A stretch of DNA of 64,000 nucleotides from Nitrospirota bacterium (GTDB taxonomy: Bacteria; Nitrospirota; Thermodesulfovibrionia; Thermodesulfovibrionales; UBA9159): positions 186,001-250,000 of the forward strand of contig JAJYIF010000001.1 of NCBI GenBank assembly GCA_021790195.1, read 5' to 3'. A model generated the notes under the pieces. The model made no database searches. It was not told the origin of the DNA and saw nothing but the letters and a program-made list of their open reading frames with translations. Every line of letters starts with the position of its first letter. The stretch's first letter is position 1. A program made the position numbers and the translations under genes. This document shows, in pieces, positions 50,236 through 59,955 of this stretch.

Positions 50236-52467
50236 TTAGAATTCCTTAAACGGATTAGGCCCTATCTCCTTGACCTTTTCGACAAACTCGTTGATCATAT
50301 CGGGGAGCTTGTCATACTCATTGATCGCGACTTGCATCATCGTGACCCTTTCGGCCTCGAGCTGCAGCCTGTTCAGGGTCTCGCCGATCTTGCTGAACCT
50401 GTAATTTGCAAGCTCGCTGCCCTTTACAAAGTGGCACTGATAATTTTCCCCGAATTTGCATCCGAGGAGGAGCACTCCGTCGACGCCTTTGGAAAGGGCG
50501 TCCGCAACCCATACGAGGTTCATACCGCCGAGACATCTGAGGGAGACAAACCTTACGCTAGGATCTATCTGTTTGTGGTTAATGCCCGCCGTGTCAAGCG
50601 CGGGATATGCGTCATTTTCGCAGACAAGGCAGATGATCCTGAACTCGTCCTCGGGACACTCAACCGATTTGATCATAGACCCTATTATATCTACGCTGTA
50701 ATCCTTGAACTGCACGATCCTTTCAGGACAAGCGCCCATACATGTCCCGCAGCGCCTGCACCTGTTGACCTTGTAAAAAGGTATGCCCTTTTCGTCTTCT
50801 TCAATGGCGCCGAAAGGACATTCCTCAGTGCATCTCTTGCAGGCCGTGCATCTTATGAGCATGGGGTCGGGGAATGTGACATCCCATGCTCTGGGATGAA
50901 CGGCAACGCCTCTGGCGGCGTGATCGACACACTGTATTGCTTTAAAAGCGGCCCCGGCCGCGTCCTCCTGCGCCTCCGACATATTCATCGGCTGCCTTAC
51001 GCATCCGGCCGCATACACACCAGTCCTCCTGGTCTCGTACTGGAAGCAGATGAAGTTCGAATCCGCAAAGCCATAGGCACCCTCAAGGGAAGGTATCTCA
51101 GGGCCCTGCCTGTAGGCAAGATTGAGAATGTATTCAGGCTTCGGAGTCGACTCCAGGTATGCCTTCTTCGCGTCATCTCCCTTGGCTGCTTCCTTAACCA
51201 GATTATCGAGGTATTCCTGAGGCTCCCGCGTAGTCGGGATCATTCCTGTTGCGAGAACAACGAGGTCGGCCTCAACCTTTATCTTCTCGCCGAGAAGTGT
51301 ATTGTCCGCCTCAACGAACAGATTTCCGCTTGCGGCCTCACTTACGCCCGTTACGTCGGCCTTGGTAAGCATAACGCCGGGGTCGTTCTGCGCCTCCTTG
51401 TAGTAACCCTCAAGTCTTCCAGGCGTTCTCATATCTATATAAAAAATCATCGCAGTAGCATCCGGGTTCTGTCTCACATACTTGGCCTGCTTCAGGGACG
51501 TTGCACAGCACATAGAAGAACAGTAGGGAAGATGGTTTGCATTTCGTTGCCCGGCGCACTGGATGAAGGCCACTCTCTTTGCCTCTTTGCCGTCCGAAGG
51601 TCTCAGGATCTTTCCGTTGTTCTTCTTTGCGATCTCTTCAAATTCAATGTTTGTAACCACGTTTTTGGATTTCCCGTAACCGAGATAATCCAGCTTGGAT
51701 GCATCGTACGGTTTCCAGCCCGTGGCCATCACGATAGCGCCTATCTTTTCGGTCGTGGAATTGCCATTGGAATCTATAGTGACATCGTACAGGCCAGGTT
51801 GCCCATCCGTCTTTGCAACCTTTGCCGATTTGTATACCTTGATATCCGGATTGCTTTCGACTTCCTTCGCAAGCTTATCTATATCGGTATCTACGATCAG
51901 CGGCTCCCTGTAAAATGCACCCATTGGGATCTTCTTGTAAAGCTTGTTGGCGAAGCCGCCGAGCTGGGCCTCCTTTTCAACAAGAACAACCTTCTGGCCA
52001 GCCTTTGCAGCCTCAAGCGCGGCGGTCATTCCGGTAATACCACCGCCGATCACAAGGATCGTGCTGGTCAGATCCTCGAGGATCTTCGGCTCAGGCAAGT
52101 CGCCTTTCTGGGTCTTAATAATGCCCATGGTCAGATAATCGTTTGCCAGGGACTGGGTATCCTCTGTCTTCGGCGCCTGGCTCCAGGCAACGAACTCCCT
52201 TATATTCACCCTCTCCGTAATAGTGCCCGCAAAAGCGAACTCTTCATATTTCACACGAGGGGAACAGGCCGCAATAATAATAGTATTGACCCCATCCTTC
52301 ATATCGTCCTTTATGACCTGGACGCCGGCCGGACTGCATAGGGCATCATGGGTCTTGCAATTGGCGATCTTCATGTCCTTTATCGCCACATTGGAAAGCT
52401 TCTCTATATCAATGGCGTCGCCTATGCCGCAGCCTTTACAGATATATACGCCGAACTTCTTCTCCAT
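50236..52467 (-). CDS. qmoB: QmoB, HdrA-like subunit with MvhD-like C-terminus
   Basis: 743 residues. N-terminal YICKGCGIGDAIDIEKLSN, then an FAD-binding HdrA-like domain (ILVIGGGITGMTAALEAAKA) and the HdrA loop VAFIQCAGQRNANHLPYCSS. Two 4Fe-4S motifs follow at CTACKRCTEECPFGAIEED and CRRCGTCMGACPERIVQF, and an MvhD-like end with CLVCENDAYPALDTAGINHK. It relays electrons between QmoC and QmoA. It begins two bases after the qmoA stop. Confidence 0.95.
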   Translation of the reverse strand: MEKKFGVYICKGCGIGDAIDIEKLSNVAIKDMKIANCKTHDALCSPAGVQVIKDDMKDGVNTIIIAACSPRVKYEEFAFAGTITERVNIREFVAWSQAPKTEDTQSLANDYLTMGIIKTQKGDLPEPKILEDLTSTILVIGGGITGMTAALEAAKAGQKVVLVEKEAQLGGFANKLYKKIPMGAFYREPLIVDTDIDKLAKEVESNPDIKVYKSAKVAKTDGQPGLYDVTIDSNGNSTTEKIGAIVMATGWKPYDASKLDYLGYGKSKNVVTNIEFEEIAKKNNGKILRPSDGKEAKRVAFIQCAGQRNANHLPYCSSMCCATSLKQAKYVRQNPDATAMIFYIDMRTPGRLEGYYKEAQNDPGVMLTKADVTGVSEAASGNLFVEADNTLLGEKIKVEADLVVLATGMIPTTREPQEYLDNLVKEAAKGDDAKKAYLESTPKPEYILNLAYRQGPEIPSLEGAYGFADSNFICFQYETRRTGVYAAGCVRQPMNMSEAQEDAAGAAFKAIQCVDHAARGVAVHPRAWDVTFPDPMLIRCTACKRCTEECPFGAIEEDEKGIPFYKVNRCRRCGTCMGACPERIVQFKDYSVDIIGSMIKSVECPEDEFRIICLVCENDAYPALDTAGINHKQIDPSVRFVSLRCLGGMNLVWVADALSKGVDGVLLLGCKFGENYQCHFVKGSELANYRFSKIGETLNRLQLEAERVTMMQVAINEYDKLPDMINEFVEKVKEIGPNPFKEF

Positions 52468-52469
52468 TC

Positions 52470-53729
52470 CTACCTCCTCCTCAAGCTCTGGATGCTCTTC
52501 ATCGCAACACCCGTGGCGTCTTGAACTGACCGCACAACATCGGCCGGACTCTTCAGGGTCCCGACAGCGTAGATGCCTTTTTTAGCAGTTGAGGCGTCCA
52601 CAAAACCGTCCGGCGTATAGGAGACATCTTTCACGATCTTCGAATCCTTTGTGCCCGGGACCATGCCTGCGGCAAGGACCACCATATCGAAGGTCGCCTT
52701 GACCTTTCCGCCGCTGAAGATGTCTTCGACCTCGACAATGACGTCTTTCGTCGCCGGGTCCTCGGTAATCCCCGCAACCTTTCCTTTGGTCAGGGTGACA
52801 TTAGGGTCTTCCTTCGCCTTCCACAGAAATCTATGCTCGTAGAGGCCGGGTGTCCTAAGGTCTATGTAGAATATCGTCGCTTTTGAATCGGGGTATTGTT
52901 CCCTTATATACATGCTCTGTTTCAGCGATGCAAGGCAGCATATATAGGAGCAATAGGGGAGATGGTTTTCATCTCTTGAGCCCGCGCACTGGACAAAGGC
53001 TATGTTCTTTACTTCTTTGCCGTCCGAGGGGCGGACGATCTTGCCGCCGGTAGGACCGTTCGGCGCGGAAAGTCTTTCCATCATCATATTTGTGATGACG
53101 TTCTGTACCTTGCCGAAGCCCAGAATGTCCATCCTTGTCGCATCATAAAGGTCCCACCCGGTCGCCATGACAATGGCGCCGACCTTGAGATTTATCGTCT
53201 CGGGTTTCATATTGAGATCTATGGCGTCGTATTTGCAGGCCGCAGCGCATGCCTTGCCGCAATCCTTGGAACACGCCTTTGCATCTATCACATATGTAAA
53301 GGGGAATGCCTGGTTAAAGGGTATGTAGGCCGCCTTCGTCTTGTCCATTCCGAAATTGAATTCATTGCTCCGATACGAAGGACAGGCCTGCGCACAGGCA
53401 TCGCAGGCAACGCACTTGTCATTAACATAGCGCGGATTGACCTTTACGGTCACATCGAAATTACCCTCTTCGCCCTTGATGTCCTGCACCTCGGCGAGGG
53501 TATAAAACCTGACCTGACCGTTGTTCTTTATCCTCTTGAAATTGATCTCGAGTCCGCAGACCGGCGGACAGAGCTTCCAAAAGTATTTGTTGAGTTGGGC
53601 AACCTTGCCGCCGAGATAGGGATTCTTTTCGACGATAACGACATCCTGTCCCGCCTCGGCGATCTCGACCGCAGCCGTAAGCCCGCTGAAGCCTCCTCCA
53701 ATTACTAAAGCTGTTTTATTTTCTGCCAT
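52470..53729 (-). CDS. qmoA: QmoA, HdrA-like flavoprotein
   Basis: 419 residues. FAD-binding VIGGGFSGLTAAVEIAEAG at residues 9-27, then IVEKNPYLGGKVAQLNKYF; a Cys cluster CVACDACAQACPSYRSNEF binds a 4Fe-4S centre. VAFVQCAGSRDENHLPYCSY matches the QmoB loop, so A and B are paralogues. It is thought to contact AprAB. AAGGAGGACAAGAG precedes the ATG. Sequence up to 53849 has a stable hairpin separating it from aprA. Confidence 0.95.
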   Translation of the reverse strand: MAENKTALVIGGGFSGLTAAVEIAEAGQDVVIVEKNPYLGGKVAQLNKYFWKLCPPVCGLEINFKRIKNNGQVRFYTLAEVQDIKGEEGNFDVTVKVNPRYVNDKCVACDACAQACPSYRSNEFNFGMDKTKAAYIPFNQAFPFTYVIDAKACSKDCGKACAAACKYDAIDLNMKPETINLKVGAIVMATGWDLYDATRMDILGFGKVQNVITNMMMERLSAPNGPTGGKIVRPSDGKEVKNIAFVQCAGSRDENHLPYCSYICCLASLKQSMYIREQYPDSKATIFYIDLRTPGLYEHRFLWKAKEDPNVTLTKGKVAGITEDPATKDVIVEVEDIFSGGKVKATFDMVVLAAGMVPGTKDSKIVKDVSYTPDGFVDASTAKKGIYAVGTLKSPADVVRSVQDATGVAMKSIQSLRRR

Positions 53730-53849
53730 CTCTTGTCCTCCTTCTCGCCTCTGCGAGTCCGCCCGGGGCGGAAAGGCAGTAAGTCACAAAGAGAAATTCA
53801 TAACTTGCCGCGCAAATCCTGATAAACGCCTCTTTTTGACCTACTGAAA

Positions 53850-53894
53850 GATGGGGAGAGGGCAAATGCCCTCTCCCCATCGTAGTTAACTACG
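53850..53894. promoter_or_regulatory. Perfect hairpin and palindrome between aprA and qmoA
   Basis: A 15-bp perfect stem, GATGGGGAGAGGGCA with its complement and a two-base loop (53850-53881), runs straight into a 14-bp palindrome CGTAGTTAACTACG that spans the aprA stop codon. There is no T run. It could protect or attenuate the aprBA part of the message. Confidence 0.75.
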
Positions 53895-55893
53895 GATACA
53901 TCTGGACATAGGGAACCTTCTTCAATTCCCATTTGTTGTTCGCTGCGTCATACTTAGAATTGGTGAAGCACTTCCAGTTTGTGTCGTCGATCTTGTTATG
54001 GTCGCCCCTGTAGTAGTAGCCGGGGTACCTGGACTCCTCCCTGAAGAGGATGTGCCTTGCATGTGCCTCGACCGACAGGATTCTGTGATAGTTCTCATTG
54101 CACCTGAGAAGCTCGTGGAGGTCTTTCGCCGCCATCTTGCCGGCATCCTCCTTGAGCATCTCGAGCTTCCTGAGACCTTCCTCCAGCATAGTCTTTGAGG
54201 TCATATACCATGTGGCTACGCCGCCGAAGTATTCGTCGGCGATCTTCTGGAGCCTCAGCTGAAGGGCCTTCGGGCCGATGTAATTAGGGTTGATCGTCGG
54301 ATCAGTCGAGTATGTCTTGTACTTCTCATACATCTCAAACGGCAGGTACATCTCGGCCGTGACTTCATCCGCGCTCTTCTTCGGGTTCGGCTTGTAATCC
54401 GCATGGTCGAGGATGTAAGCAAGCGCAGCCTTCGCGGCAATTCTACCCTCCGCATGGGAACCGGAGGAGAATTTGTGTCCGGAGGCGCCGACAACGTCGC
54501 CAGCCATAAAGAGACCGGGCACCGTCGACATCCTGTTATATCCCCAACTGTAGTGCTCCGGCGTTCCCGGAAGGTCGCCGGGGCCGCTCACCCAGAAGCC
54601 CGCGCAGCCTGCGTGAGAACCTAAGAGATACGGCTCGGTCGGCATGATCTCGGAAACGCTCTTGTCGGGCTCGATGTTGCTGGCCGCCCAGAGTGAAGCC
54701 TGTCCGATAGCCATGTCGAGGAAGTCTTCCCAGGCCTCTGCCTCGAGGTGCTTCATCTTCTTGGCGCCTTCTTTGTCGCCAAGCTTCTCTTTAAACGCCT
54801 TACCTAACGCAGCCATAGCATCAGGGGTCTGCATAAGGATCGGGCCCCTGCCGTCTCTCATCGCCCTCATCATGAGGTGGTTTCTGATAGCGGTGCCGAG
54901 ACCTTTTGCATAGTCGCCATATCTGGCAACTGCATCGTCAAAGTACTCCTTGTCCGCGCAGTAATCATTCCCGTGACTGTCGGTCGCCTTTGCCTTGAAG
55001 AAGAGGAACCATGCTCCGACAGGACCATATCCGTCCTTAAACCTGGCAGGCACGAACCTGTTCTCCATCAGGGTCATCTCGGCTCCGGCGAGCATTCCGA
55101 AGGCATAACCCGAACCCGCACTGAACACAGGGTACCAGGTCCTTCCCATACCCTCGCCGACCGACCTCGGCCTGAAGCAGTTAACCGCTCCGGCGCAGGC
55201 ATTGATAATTGCCCTTGCCTTAAAGATATAGGTCTTGTTCTCTCTGACACTGAAGCCTGCCGCGCCTGCGACGTGCTTTCCGTCCGCATCCATGAGAGGG
55301 CTGTGGATCAGGACCCTTTCGAAATGGTTCTGCGCCATTCCGGTCTTTTCCCTGTTGGTCTGGAGGGCCTTCTTCGCGGCCTCCGCAACGACGACCTTGT
55401 ATGATTCGCCGTTGATCATGATCTGCCACTTGCCGGACCTTACCGGAACACCGCCGTCCTTAAGGCTGGGTTTTCCCGCGTCCCTTGCCTGGAAACCGTC
55501 GAGGGAGAAGCCGTCGTCCCCCTTCTTCCAGATCGGGAGGCCCCATTCCTCAAACAGCTGGACGGAACTGTCGACATGCCTGCCGAGGTCGAATACTAGG
55601 TCTTCCCTTATGATGCCCATAAGGTCGTTCCTGACGTACTTGACGTAGTCAGCGCATTTATTCTCGCCGACATATGTATTGATTGCGGAGAGGCCCATCG
55701 CGACCGCGCCGCTTCTGTCTGTTGCAGCCTTGTCTACGAGGACAACCTTCAGTCCCTTTTCGTTTGCCCAGCGGCACGCCTCAAAAGCTGCGCCGCAACC
55801 CGCCATACCGCCGCCCATGATAAGGAGATCGGTTTCGACTTCGGTTACTTCGGGCTTCTTACAAAATGAAAATGTACAAGTCTCTTTTTCCAT
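53890..55893 (-). CDS. aprA: Adenylylsulfate reductase alpha subunit
   Basis: Reduces APS to sulfite and AMP in the cytoplasm using FAD. 667 residues, the usual length. Seen: ETDLLIMGGGMAGCGAAFEA with FAD glycines, DRSGAVAMGLSAINTYVG, VFDLGRHVDSSVQLFEEWGL, CAGAVNCFRPRSVGEGMGRT and AGDVVGASGHKFSSGSHAEG near the C-terminal third. GGAGGTGGATATAA precedes the ATG. It is 13 bp downstream of aprB. The direction (reduction or oxidation) cannot be read from the sequence, but QmoABC points to reduction. Confidence 0.96.
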   Translation of the reverse strand: MEKETCTFSFCKKPEVTEVETDLLIMGGGMAGCGAAFEACRWANEKGLKVVLVDKAATDRSGAVAMGLSAINTYVGENKCADYVKYVRNDLMGIIREDLVFDLGRHVDSSVQLFEEWGLPIWKKGDDGFSLDGFQARDAGKPSLKDGGVPVRSGKWQIMINGESYKVVVAEAAKKALQTNREKTGMAQNHFERVLIHSPLMDADGKHVAGAAGFSVRENKTYIFKARAIINACAGAVNCFRPRSVGEGMGRTWYPVFSAGSGYAFGMLAGAEMTLMENRFVPARFKDGYGPVGAWFLFFKAKATDSHGNDYCADKEYFDDAVARYGDYAKGLGTAIRNHLMMRAMRDGRGPILMQTPDAMAALGKAFKEKLGDKEGAKKMKHLEAEAWEDFLDMAIGQASLWAASNIEPDKSVSEIMPTEPYLLGSHAGCAGFWVSGPGDLPGTPEHYSWGYNRMSTVPGLFMAGDVVGASGHKFSSGSHAEGRIAAKAALAYILDHADYKPNPKKSADEVTAEMYLPFEMYEKYKTYSTDPTINPNYIGPKALQLRLQKIADEYFGGVATWYMTSKTMLEEGLRKLEMLKEDAGKMAAKDLHELLRCNENYHRILSVEAHARHILFREESRYPGYYYRGDHNKIDDTNWKCFTNSKYDAANNKWELKKVPYVQMYP

Positions 55894-55906
55894 TTATATC
55901 CACCTC

Positions 55907-56326
55907 CTATTCGCTTCTTGCCGGACCGGTAAAATAGCCGGGCTTCTTAATTGTCGAAAAGTCAGGCGCCGGCTTTCCGGCATACGGGTCCACCGAACCT
56001 TCAGCGGTCGTCCTGATGGGGAATTTGAACCTCTTGAGGACGCCGTTTCTGAACTTGATCGTCCACATAATGGAGTCGGTTCCTCTCAAAGGTATTGTGC
56101 TCGATCCGAGGGGAACGAAGTCCGAATAACCCCTGACCTCGATAGCCTGCTGCGGGCAGATCTTTACGCAGTTGAAGCACTCCCAGCACTGTTCGGGCTC
56201 CTGATTGTAGGCCTTCATCTTCTCTCTGTTGAGGGTCATCAGGTCATGAGGACAGATGTACTGACACGCTGTCTTATCCTGAGCCTTGCATCCATCACAC
56301 TTTTCGGTAATCACAAAACTTGGCAT
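55907..56326 (-). CDS. aprB: Adenylylsulfate reductase beta subunit
   Basis: 139 residues carrying two 4Fe-4S clusters: CDGCKAQDKTACQYICPHD and CWECFNCVKICPQQAI. It forms a heterodimer with AprA and passes electrons to its FAD. The remaining length is the C-terminal tail that wraps around AprA (EVRGYSDFVPLGSSTIPLRG). AAAGGAGGTCAAGCAAC precedes the ATG. Confidence 0.96.
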   Translation of the reverse strand: MPSFVITEKCDGCKAQDKTACQYICPHDLMTLNREKMKAYNQEPEQCWECFNCVKICPQQAIEVRGYSDFVPLGSSTIPLRGTDSIMWTIKFRNGVLKRFKFPIRTTAEGSVDPYAGKPAPDFSTIKKPGYFTGPARSE

Positions 56327-56439
56327 GTTGCTTGACCTCCTTTACGGTTTCTAAATATCAGCCTTAACATTTAAGGCGGTTAATCCAAAACTTACGATGA
56401 GCTGAATCCCACCTCCTCTCATTGAATAGTAACGCCTCT

Positions 56440-57657
56440 CTATTTTATGCCTTCCGAATATTTGTGCACCTTTATCTCGACCTTTTCGGTCAGGCCGGCA
56501 TAGTACTCTCTCAGGATTTCCAGGACCTCCGGACGGCTGAAGTGATCAGGAACATCCAGGTTTTCGGAGAGCATCTTTCTCAATTTTGTACCGCTGAGGA
56601 GGAGCCTGTCTTCTTTACCGTGCGGGCATGTCCTCATAGAGGCCATACCGTCGCATTTCGTGCAATAGAAGGTCCAGTCAATCTTAAGCGGCTTTGTCTC
56701 AAGTGCTCCTTCCGGTATCTCATCGAATATCTTCTGCGCGTCGAACGGGCCGTAATACTCGCCCACGCCCGCATGGTCGCGGCCGATGATCTGGTGGCTG
56801 CATCCGTAGTTCTGCCTGAAGAGGGCATGCAAAAGGGCCTCGCGAGGTCCTGCATATCTCATATCAAGGGGATAGCCCGCCTGTATGCTTGTGTCTTTCA
56901 CAAAATAAAGCTCGGTGAGCTTATTGATGGCCTTCACTCTGACCTCTGCGGGTATATCGCCGGGCTTCAGTTTCCCCAGAAGCTGATGGATAAGCACCCC
57001 GTCGCAGGTCTCGATGGCGATCTTAGCCAGATACTCATGGGACCTGTGCATCGGGTTTCTCAACTGAAGGCACGCCACAGTGCTCCAGCCTTTCTCCTCG
57101 AACATCTTCCTCGTCTCGGCAGGCCTCATATAGATACCTGCAAACTGTTTCGGGAACATTCCCTCGCTCAGTACCTTGACCGGCCCTTCGAGGTTGACTT
57201 CGGCCTGTGCCATGACCTTTGCAACCCCGGGATGCTCCATTTCAGTTGTCTTGAAGACCTGTTTGCACTCATGGGCCTTGTCGATCTTGTATTTTTCCTT
57301 AACTTTCATGGTCGCCATGAGTTCGCCCGATTCTTCATCCACCAACGCGATTTCCTGACTCTTCTTTATGCTGTTTGCATTGCCCTCGGAAGTAGAGACC
57401 GTCACCGGTATCGGCCAGAAGGTGCCGTCTGCCATCTTGAACTCATCGCAAACGCCCTTCCAGTCATCATGTCCCATAAAGCCTTTGAGCGGGGTAAAGC
57501 CCCCGATTCCCATCATTATGAGATCGCCGGACTCTCTCGAGGACACCCTGATCTCCGTGAGGGTCTTAGCTTTTTTCTTCTCTTCCTTAAGCTCTTCCCC
57601 TGTCAGCAACAAGGGCATCAGTTTCTTCTGTTTTCCATGCGGATTTACAAGTGCCAT
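56440..57657 (-). CDS. sat: Sulfate adenylyltransferase (ATP sulfurylase)
   Basis: Makes APS and PPi from sulfate and ATP, the activation step of sulfate reduction. 405 residues. Seen: [19 protein letters not shown] (QxRNPxHxxH), [17 protein letters not shown], and a zinc-type cluster [18 protein letters not shown] as in dissimilatory enzymes. GGAGGAAAA precedes the ATG, and adk ends 39 bp upstream, so adk and sat are likely co-transcribed. Confidence 0.96.
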   Translation of the reverse strand: MALVNPHGKQKKLMPLLLTGEELKEEKKKAKTLTEIRVSSRESGDLIMMGIGGFTPLKGFMGHDDWKGVCDEFKMADGTFWPIPVTVSTSEGNANSIKKSQEIALVDEESGELMATMKVKEKYKIDKAHECKQVFKTTEMEHPGVAKVMAQAEVNLEGPVKVLSEGMFPKQFAGIYMRPAETRKMFEEKGWSTVACLQLRNPMHRSHEYLAKIAIETCDGVLIHQLLGKLKPGDIPAEVRVKAINKLTELYFVKDTSIQAGYPLDMRYAGPREALLHALFRQNYGCSHQIIGRDHAGVGEYYGPFDAQKIFDEIPEGALETKPLKIDWTFYCTKCDGMASMRTCPHGKEDRLLLSGTKLRKMLSENLDVPDHFSRPEVLEILREYYAGLTEKVEIKVHKYSEGIK

Positions 57658-57696
57658 TTTTCCTCCTTGCTCTTACGGATCAATTTTGAGTCCTTA

Positions 57697-58344
57697 TTAT
57701 TTACCGCCCAACGCGGCACATACCTTGTCAAAAATAGCATCGATGCTGCCCACTCCCGCTACTGCCTTCAATATCCCTTTTTTCTTGTAGTAGTCCATAA
57801 GAGGAGCGGTCTGGGAATTATAGACCTCCAGCCTCTTCTTTATAGTTGCTTCCTTATCGTCGTCACGCTGGAACAAATCGCCATTGCATTTGTCGCATTT
57901 GCCTTCTTTTTTCGGCGCATTGAAATATACGTTAAACATCTGTCCGCAGGCCTTACAGGTCCTCCTTCCCGTAAGCCTTTTCATAAGGTCCTCAAAAGGA
58001 ACATCAACACTGAGGGCCGAATCCAGGGGCATTTTCAAAGATGTCAGCATCTTGTCGAGCGCCTCTGCCTGAACAGTATTCCTCGGAAAACCGTCAAGGA
58101 TGTAACCTTTCTTGCAGTCGTCCTTCTTGAGCCTTTCCTCGACCATCCCCAAAACGACCTTGTCGGGGACAAGTTCGCCCTTGTCCATGTAGGACTTCGC
58201 CTCTTTACCCAGCGGAGTTCCGGCGGACACTGCAGCCCGCAAAAGATCTCCCGTGGATATCTGGGGAATCGCATATTTTTCGATAAGTTTCTTGGCCTGA
58301 GTCCCCTTCCCGGCCCCTGGTGCACCAAGCAATACTAGTCTCAT
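57697..58344 (-). CDS. adk: Adenylate kinase, zinc-LID type
   Basis: AMP plus ATP to two ADP. 215 residues. P-loop GAPGAGKGTQAKKLIEKYA, DGFPRNTVQAEALD, and a LID with CKACGQMFNVYFNAPKKEGK then CDKCNGDLF, four cysteines that bind zinc. In this location it should recycle AMP released by APS reduction. GGAGG precedes the ATG at 58344. It is the first gene of the sulfate-reduction run. Confidence 0.96.
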   Translation of the reverse strand: MRLVLLGAPGAGKGTQAKKLIEKYAIPQISTGDLLRAAVSAGTPLGKEAKSYMDKGELVPDKVVLGMVEERLKKDDCKKGYILDGFPRNTVQAEALDKMLTSLKMPLDSALSVDVPFEDLMKRLTGRRTCKACGQMFNVYFNAPKKEGKCDKCNGDLFQRDDDKEATIKKRLEVYNSQTAPLMDYYKKKGILKAVAGVGSIDAIFDKVCAALGGK

Positions 58345-58825
58345 AATGCCTCCATAAAATAGACCGATATTGAAAAATTCAGGTATGCACGCAAAAGACG
58401 CAGCTTTTTCGGCATTCCCTGACTTTAAAGCAATTGTGACGCTTGGCAGGACTATTTACTTTAGTTACTTAAACAGTCTTTCCCAAATCGAAAGATACTT
58501 TATGTGAAAGATTTATCCTTTTTCAAGAAAAAAATTAAAATCAGAACATTAATTTTTCTTATAAATAAGGATACCGGGCGGTCTTTGTTGCAAGGCGAAT
58601 CAGTCTCAAAGATTGGCGACGTTGGGCACGGAGGCCAAAGAAAGCTTTATCGACGACACCTTGTGCTCGCTTACAGAAAAATTTGCGGCGTTTTTCAGGA
58701 CCGCATTGAATGTTAAGTCAAGCTGTCATCTTGAGGGATAATAAATCTCTTGTCGCCATTATAAAGACTTTTTCGGACGCCTGCCCTAACGCACACATCA
58801 ACGTTAGAGTCAACCTTATGTTTGG
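58345..58825. other. Intergenic region before adk, no gene seen
   Basis: About 480 bp, AT-rich between 58480 and 58570. It should contain the promoter of the sulfate-reduction run, but I cannot point to a single convincing box. A segment near 58590-58640 looks superficially like a c-di-GMP riboswitch (see rejected items). Confidence 0.4.
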
Positions 58826-59416
58826 CTAACCGGAAAGATATTCCCTCAGTTTCTTAAGCGCCATGCCCCTGTGGCTGAGGGCATCCTTCTCGCCCGCGTT
58901 CATCTCGGCAAATGTCCTGTCATAGCCCGCCGGATAGAAAATAGGGTCATACCCGAAGCCGCTGGAACCTCTTGGCTCGGTCCCGAGGCTGCCTTCTACG
59001 AAGCCTTCGAATGTTTCAACTTTGCCGTCGGGGAAGGCGAGGGCCACATAGCAGACAAAACGCGCTCCCCGTTTGTTCTCTTCAATTCCATTCATCTCGG
59101 ACAGCAGCCTTTCCCGGTTCTTCCGGTCATTCGAGTCCGGTCCGGCATACCGGGCCGAAAAAACCCCCGGAGCCCGGTTCAGGGCATATACCTCTAGTCC
59201 AGAATCATCCGCGATGGCGGGTCTTCCCGAAAAGCGGGCCACCGTGAGCGCCTTTTTCGCTGCGTTCCCCTCAAAAGTGTCCGTGTCCTCTTCAACCTCG
59301 GGACAGCCGGGGAAGTCGTCGATGGAATAGAAGGTCGCCGGCAGGCCCTCAAGTATCCTCCGGATCTCCTCGACCTTCTTCTTGTTTCTTGTCGCGATTA
59401 CGAGCTCAATTGGCAC
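58826..59416 (-). CDS. rdgB: Non-canonical purine NTP pyrophosphatase (HAM1/RdgB)
   Basis: Removes ITP, dITP and XTP from the nucleotide pool. 196 residues. Seen: IELVIATRNKKKVEEIRRIL, ADDSGLEVYALNRAPGVFSA, ARYAGPDSNDRKNRERL, GSSGFGYDPIFYPAGYDRTF and ALSHRGMALKKLREYL, all family blocks. It is a single gene, transcribed toward the adk side. Confidence 0.95.
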   Translation of the reverse strand: MPIELVIATRNKKKVEEIRRILEGLPATFYSIDDFPGCPEVEEDTDTFEGNAAKKALTVARFSGRPAIADDSGLEVYALNRAPGVFSARYAGPDSNDRKNRERLLSEMNGIEENKRGARFVCYVALAFPDGKVETFEGFVEGSLGTEPRGSSGFGYDPIFYPAGYDRTFAEMNAGEKDALSHRGMALKKLREYLSG

Positions 59417-59603
59417 CGTAAACCGTATTATCCGGAAATCGGGGTCTTTTTACAACATCGCAGAAGTGAAAAAGGAACTCGCTGAATTAGATGTGACGAC
59501 AAAGGAAGAAGTTGAAGCGCGTCCGACTTCTGACTATGCAAAAACTGTCGTGCGCCATTTCCCACATACGATTTCTCTTCTGCGCATCTTCAGGAAGCGA
59601 GGG

Positions 59604-59846
59604 TCATCCCTTTTTGTGGCAGCGTATGCAGCGCTGATCGCTTGCCATCAGTCTTTTTTCATCTTCCGGAGACCGCTTGTCTCCAATACCATGACAGTTC
59701 AAACAGTCCTTGAACTCAAGCTCTTTATGCATCTTGACCATTTTAGGGTTCTTGCTGTGGCAAACAGTGCATCCGACGGCACCGGACTGAAGCAGAAGCG
59801 ACACAAGGATGGCCAAAGACAAACCGCATATTTTGGCGTTGTTCAT
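59604..59846 (-). CDS. Small exported triheme c-type cytochrome
   Basis: 80 residues. A signal peptide (NAKICGLSLAILVSLLLQSG) is followed by three haem-binding motifs, CTVCH, CLNCH and CIRCH, and extra His residues (MVKMHKELEF) that can be distal ligands. It resembles small c7-type cytochromes that carry electrons in the periplasm. The start at 59846 was chosen because it begins the signal peptide; a frame open further upstream has no such feature. It is divergent from bamD. Confidence 0.88.
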   Translation of the reverse strand: MNNAKICGLSLAILVSLLLQSGAVGCTVCHSKNPKMVKMHKELEFKDCLNCHGIGDKRSPEDEKRLMASDQRCIRCHKKG

Positions 59847-59955
59847 ATAATTATAGTATCCCTGAATAGAAAGAAATTCGTAATGATCTATATCATAGCC
59901 TCCGGCAGTCATGCGGCCCTTGACATAAAACTTCCGCGAAGGTTTAAATATATTA

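Noticed and set aside
50182-52341. Open frame of about 719 codons on the plus strand
   Set aside because: It lies entirely opposite qmoB, whose protein motifs are certain. Long antisense frames arise from the codon usage of the real gene.
56422-58338. Open frame of about 638 codons on the plus strand
   Set aside because: Antisense to sat and adk; no domain or sensible protein composition in it.
58590-58650. Possible c-di-GMP-I riboswitch on the plus strand (GGCGACG...GCACGGAGGCC)
   Set aside because: The key GACGCAAAGC block is missing, only loose similarity remains, and no plus-strand gene follows within reach.
58504-58716. Open frame of 70 codons before adk
   Set aside because: Basic, low-complexity start, no ribosome binding site and no domain; it looks like chance in an AT-rich gap.
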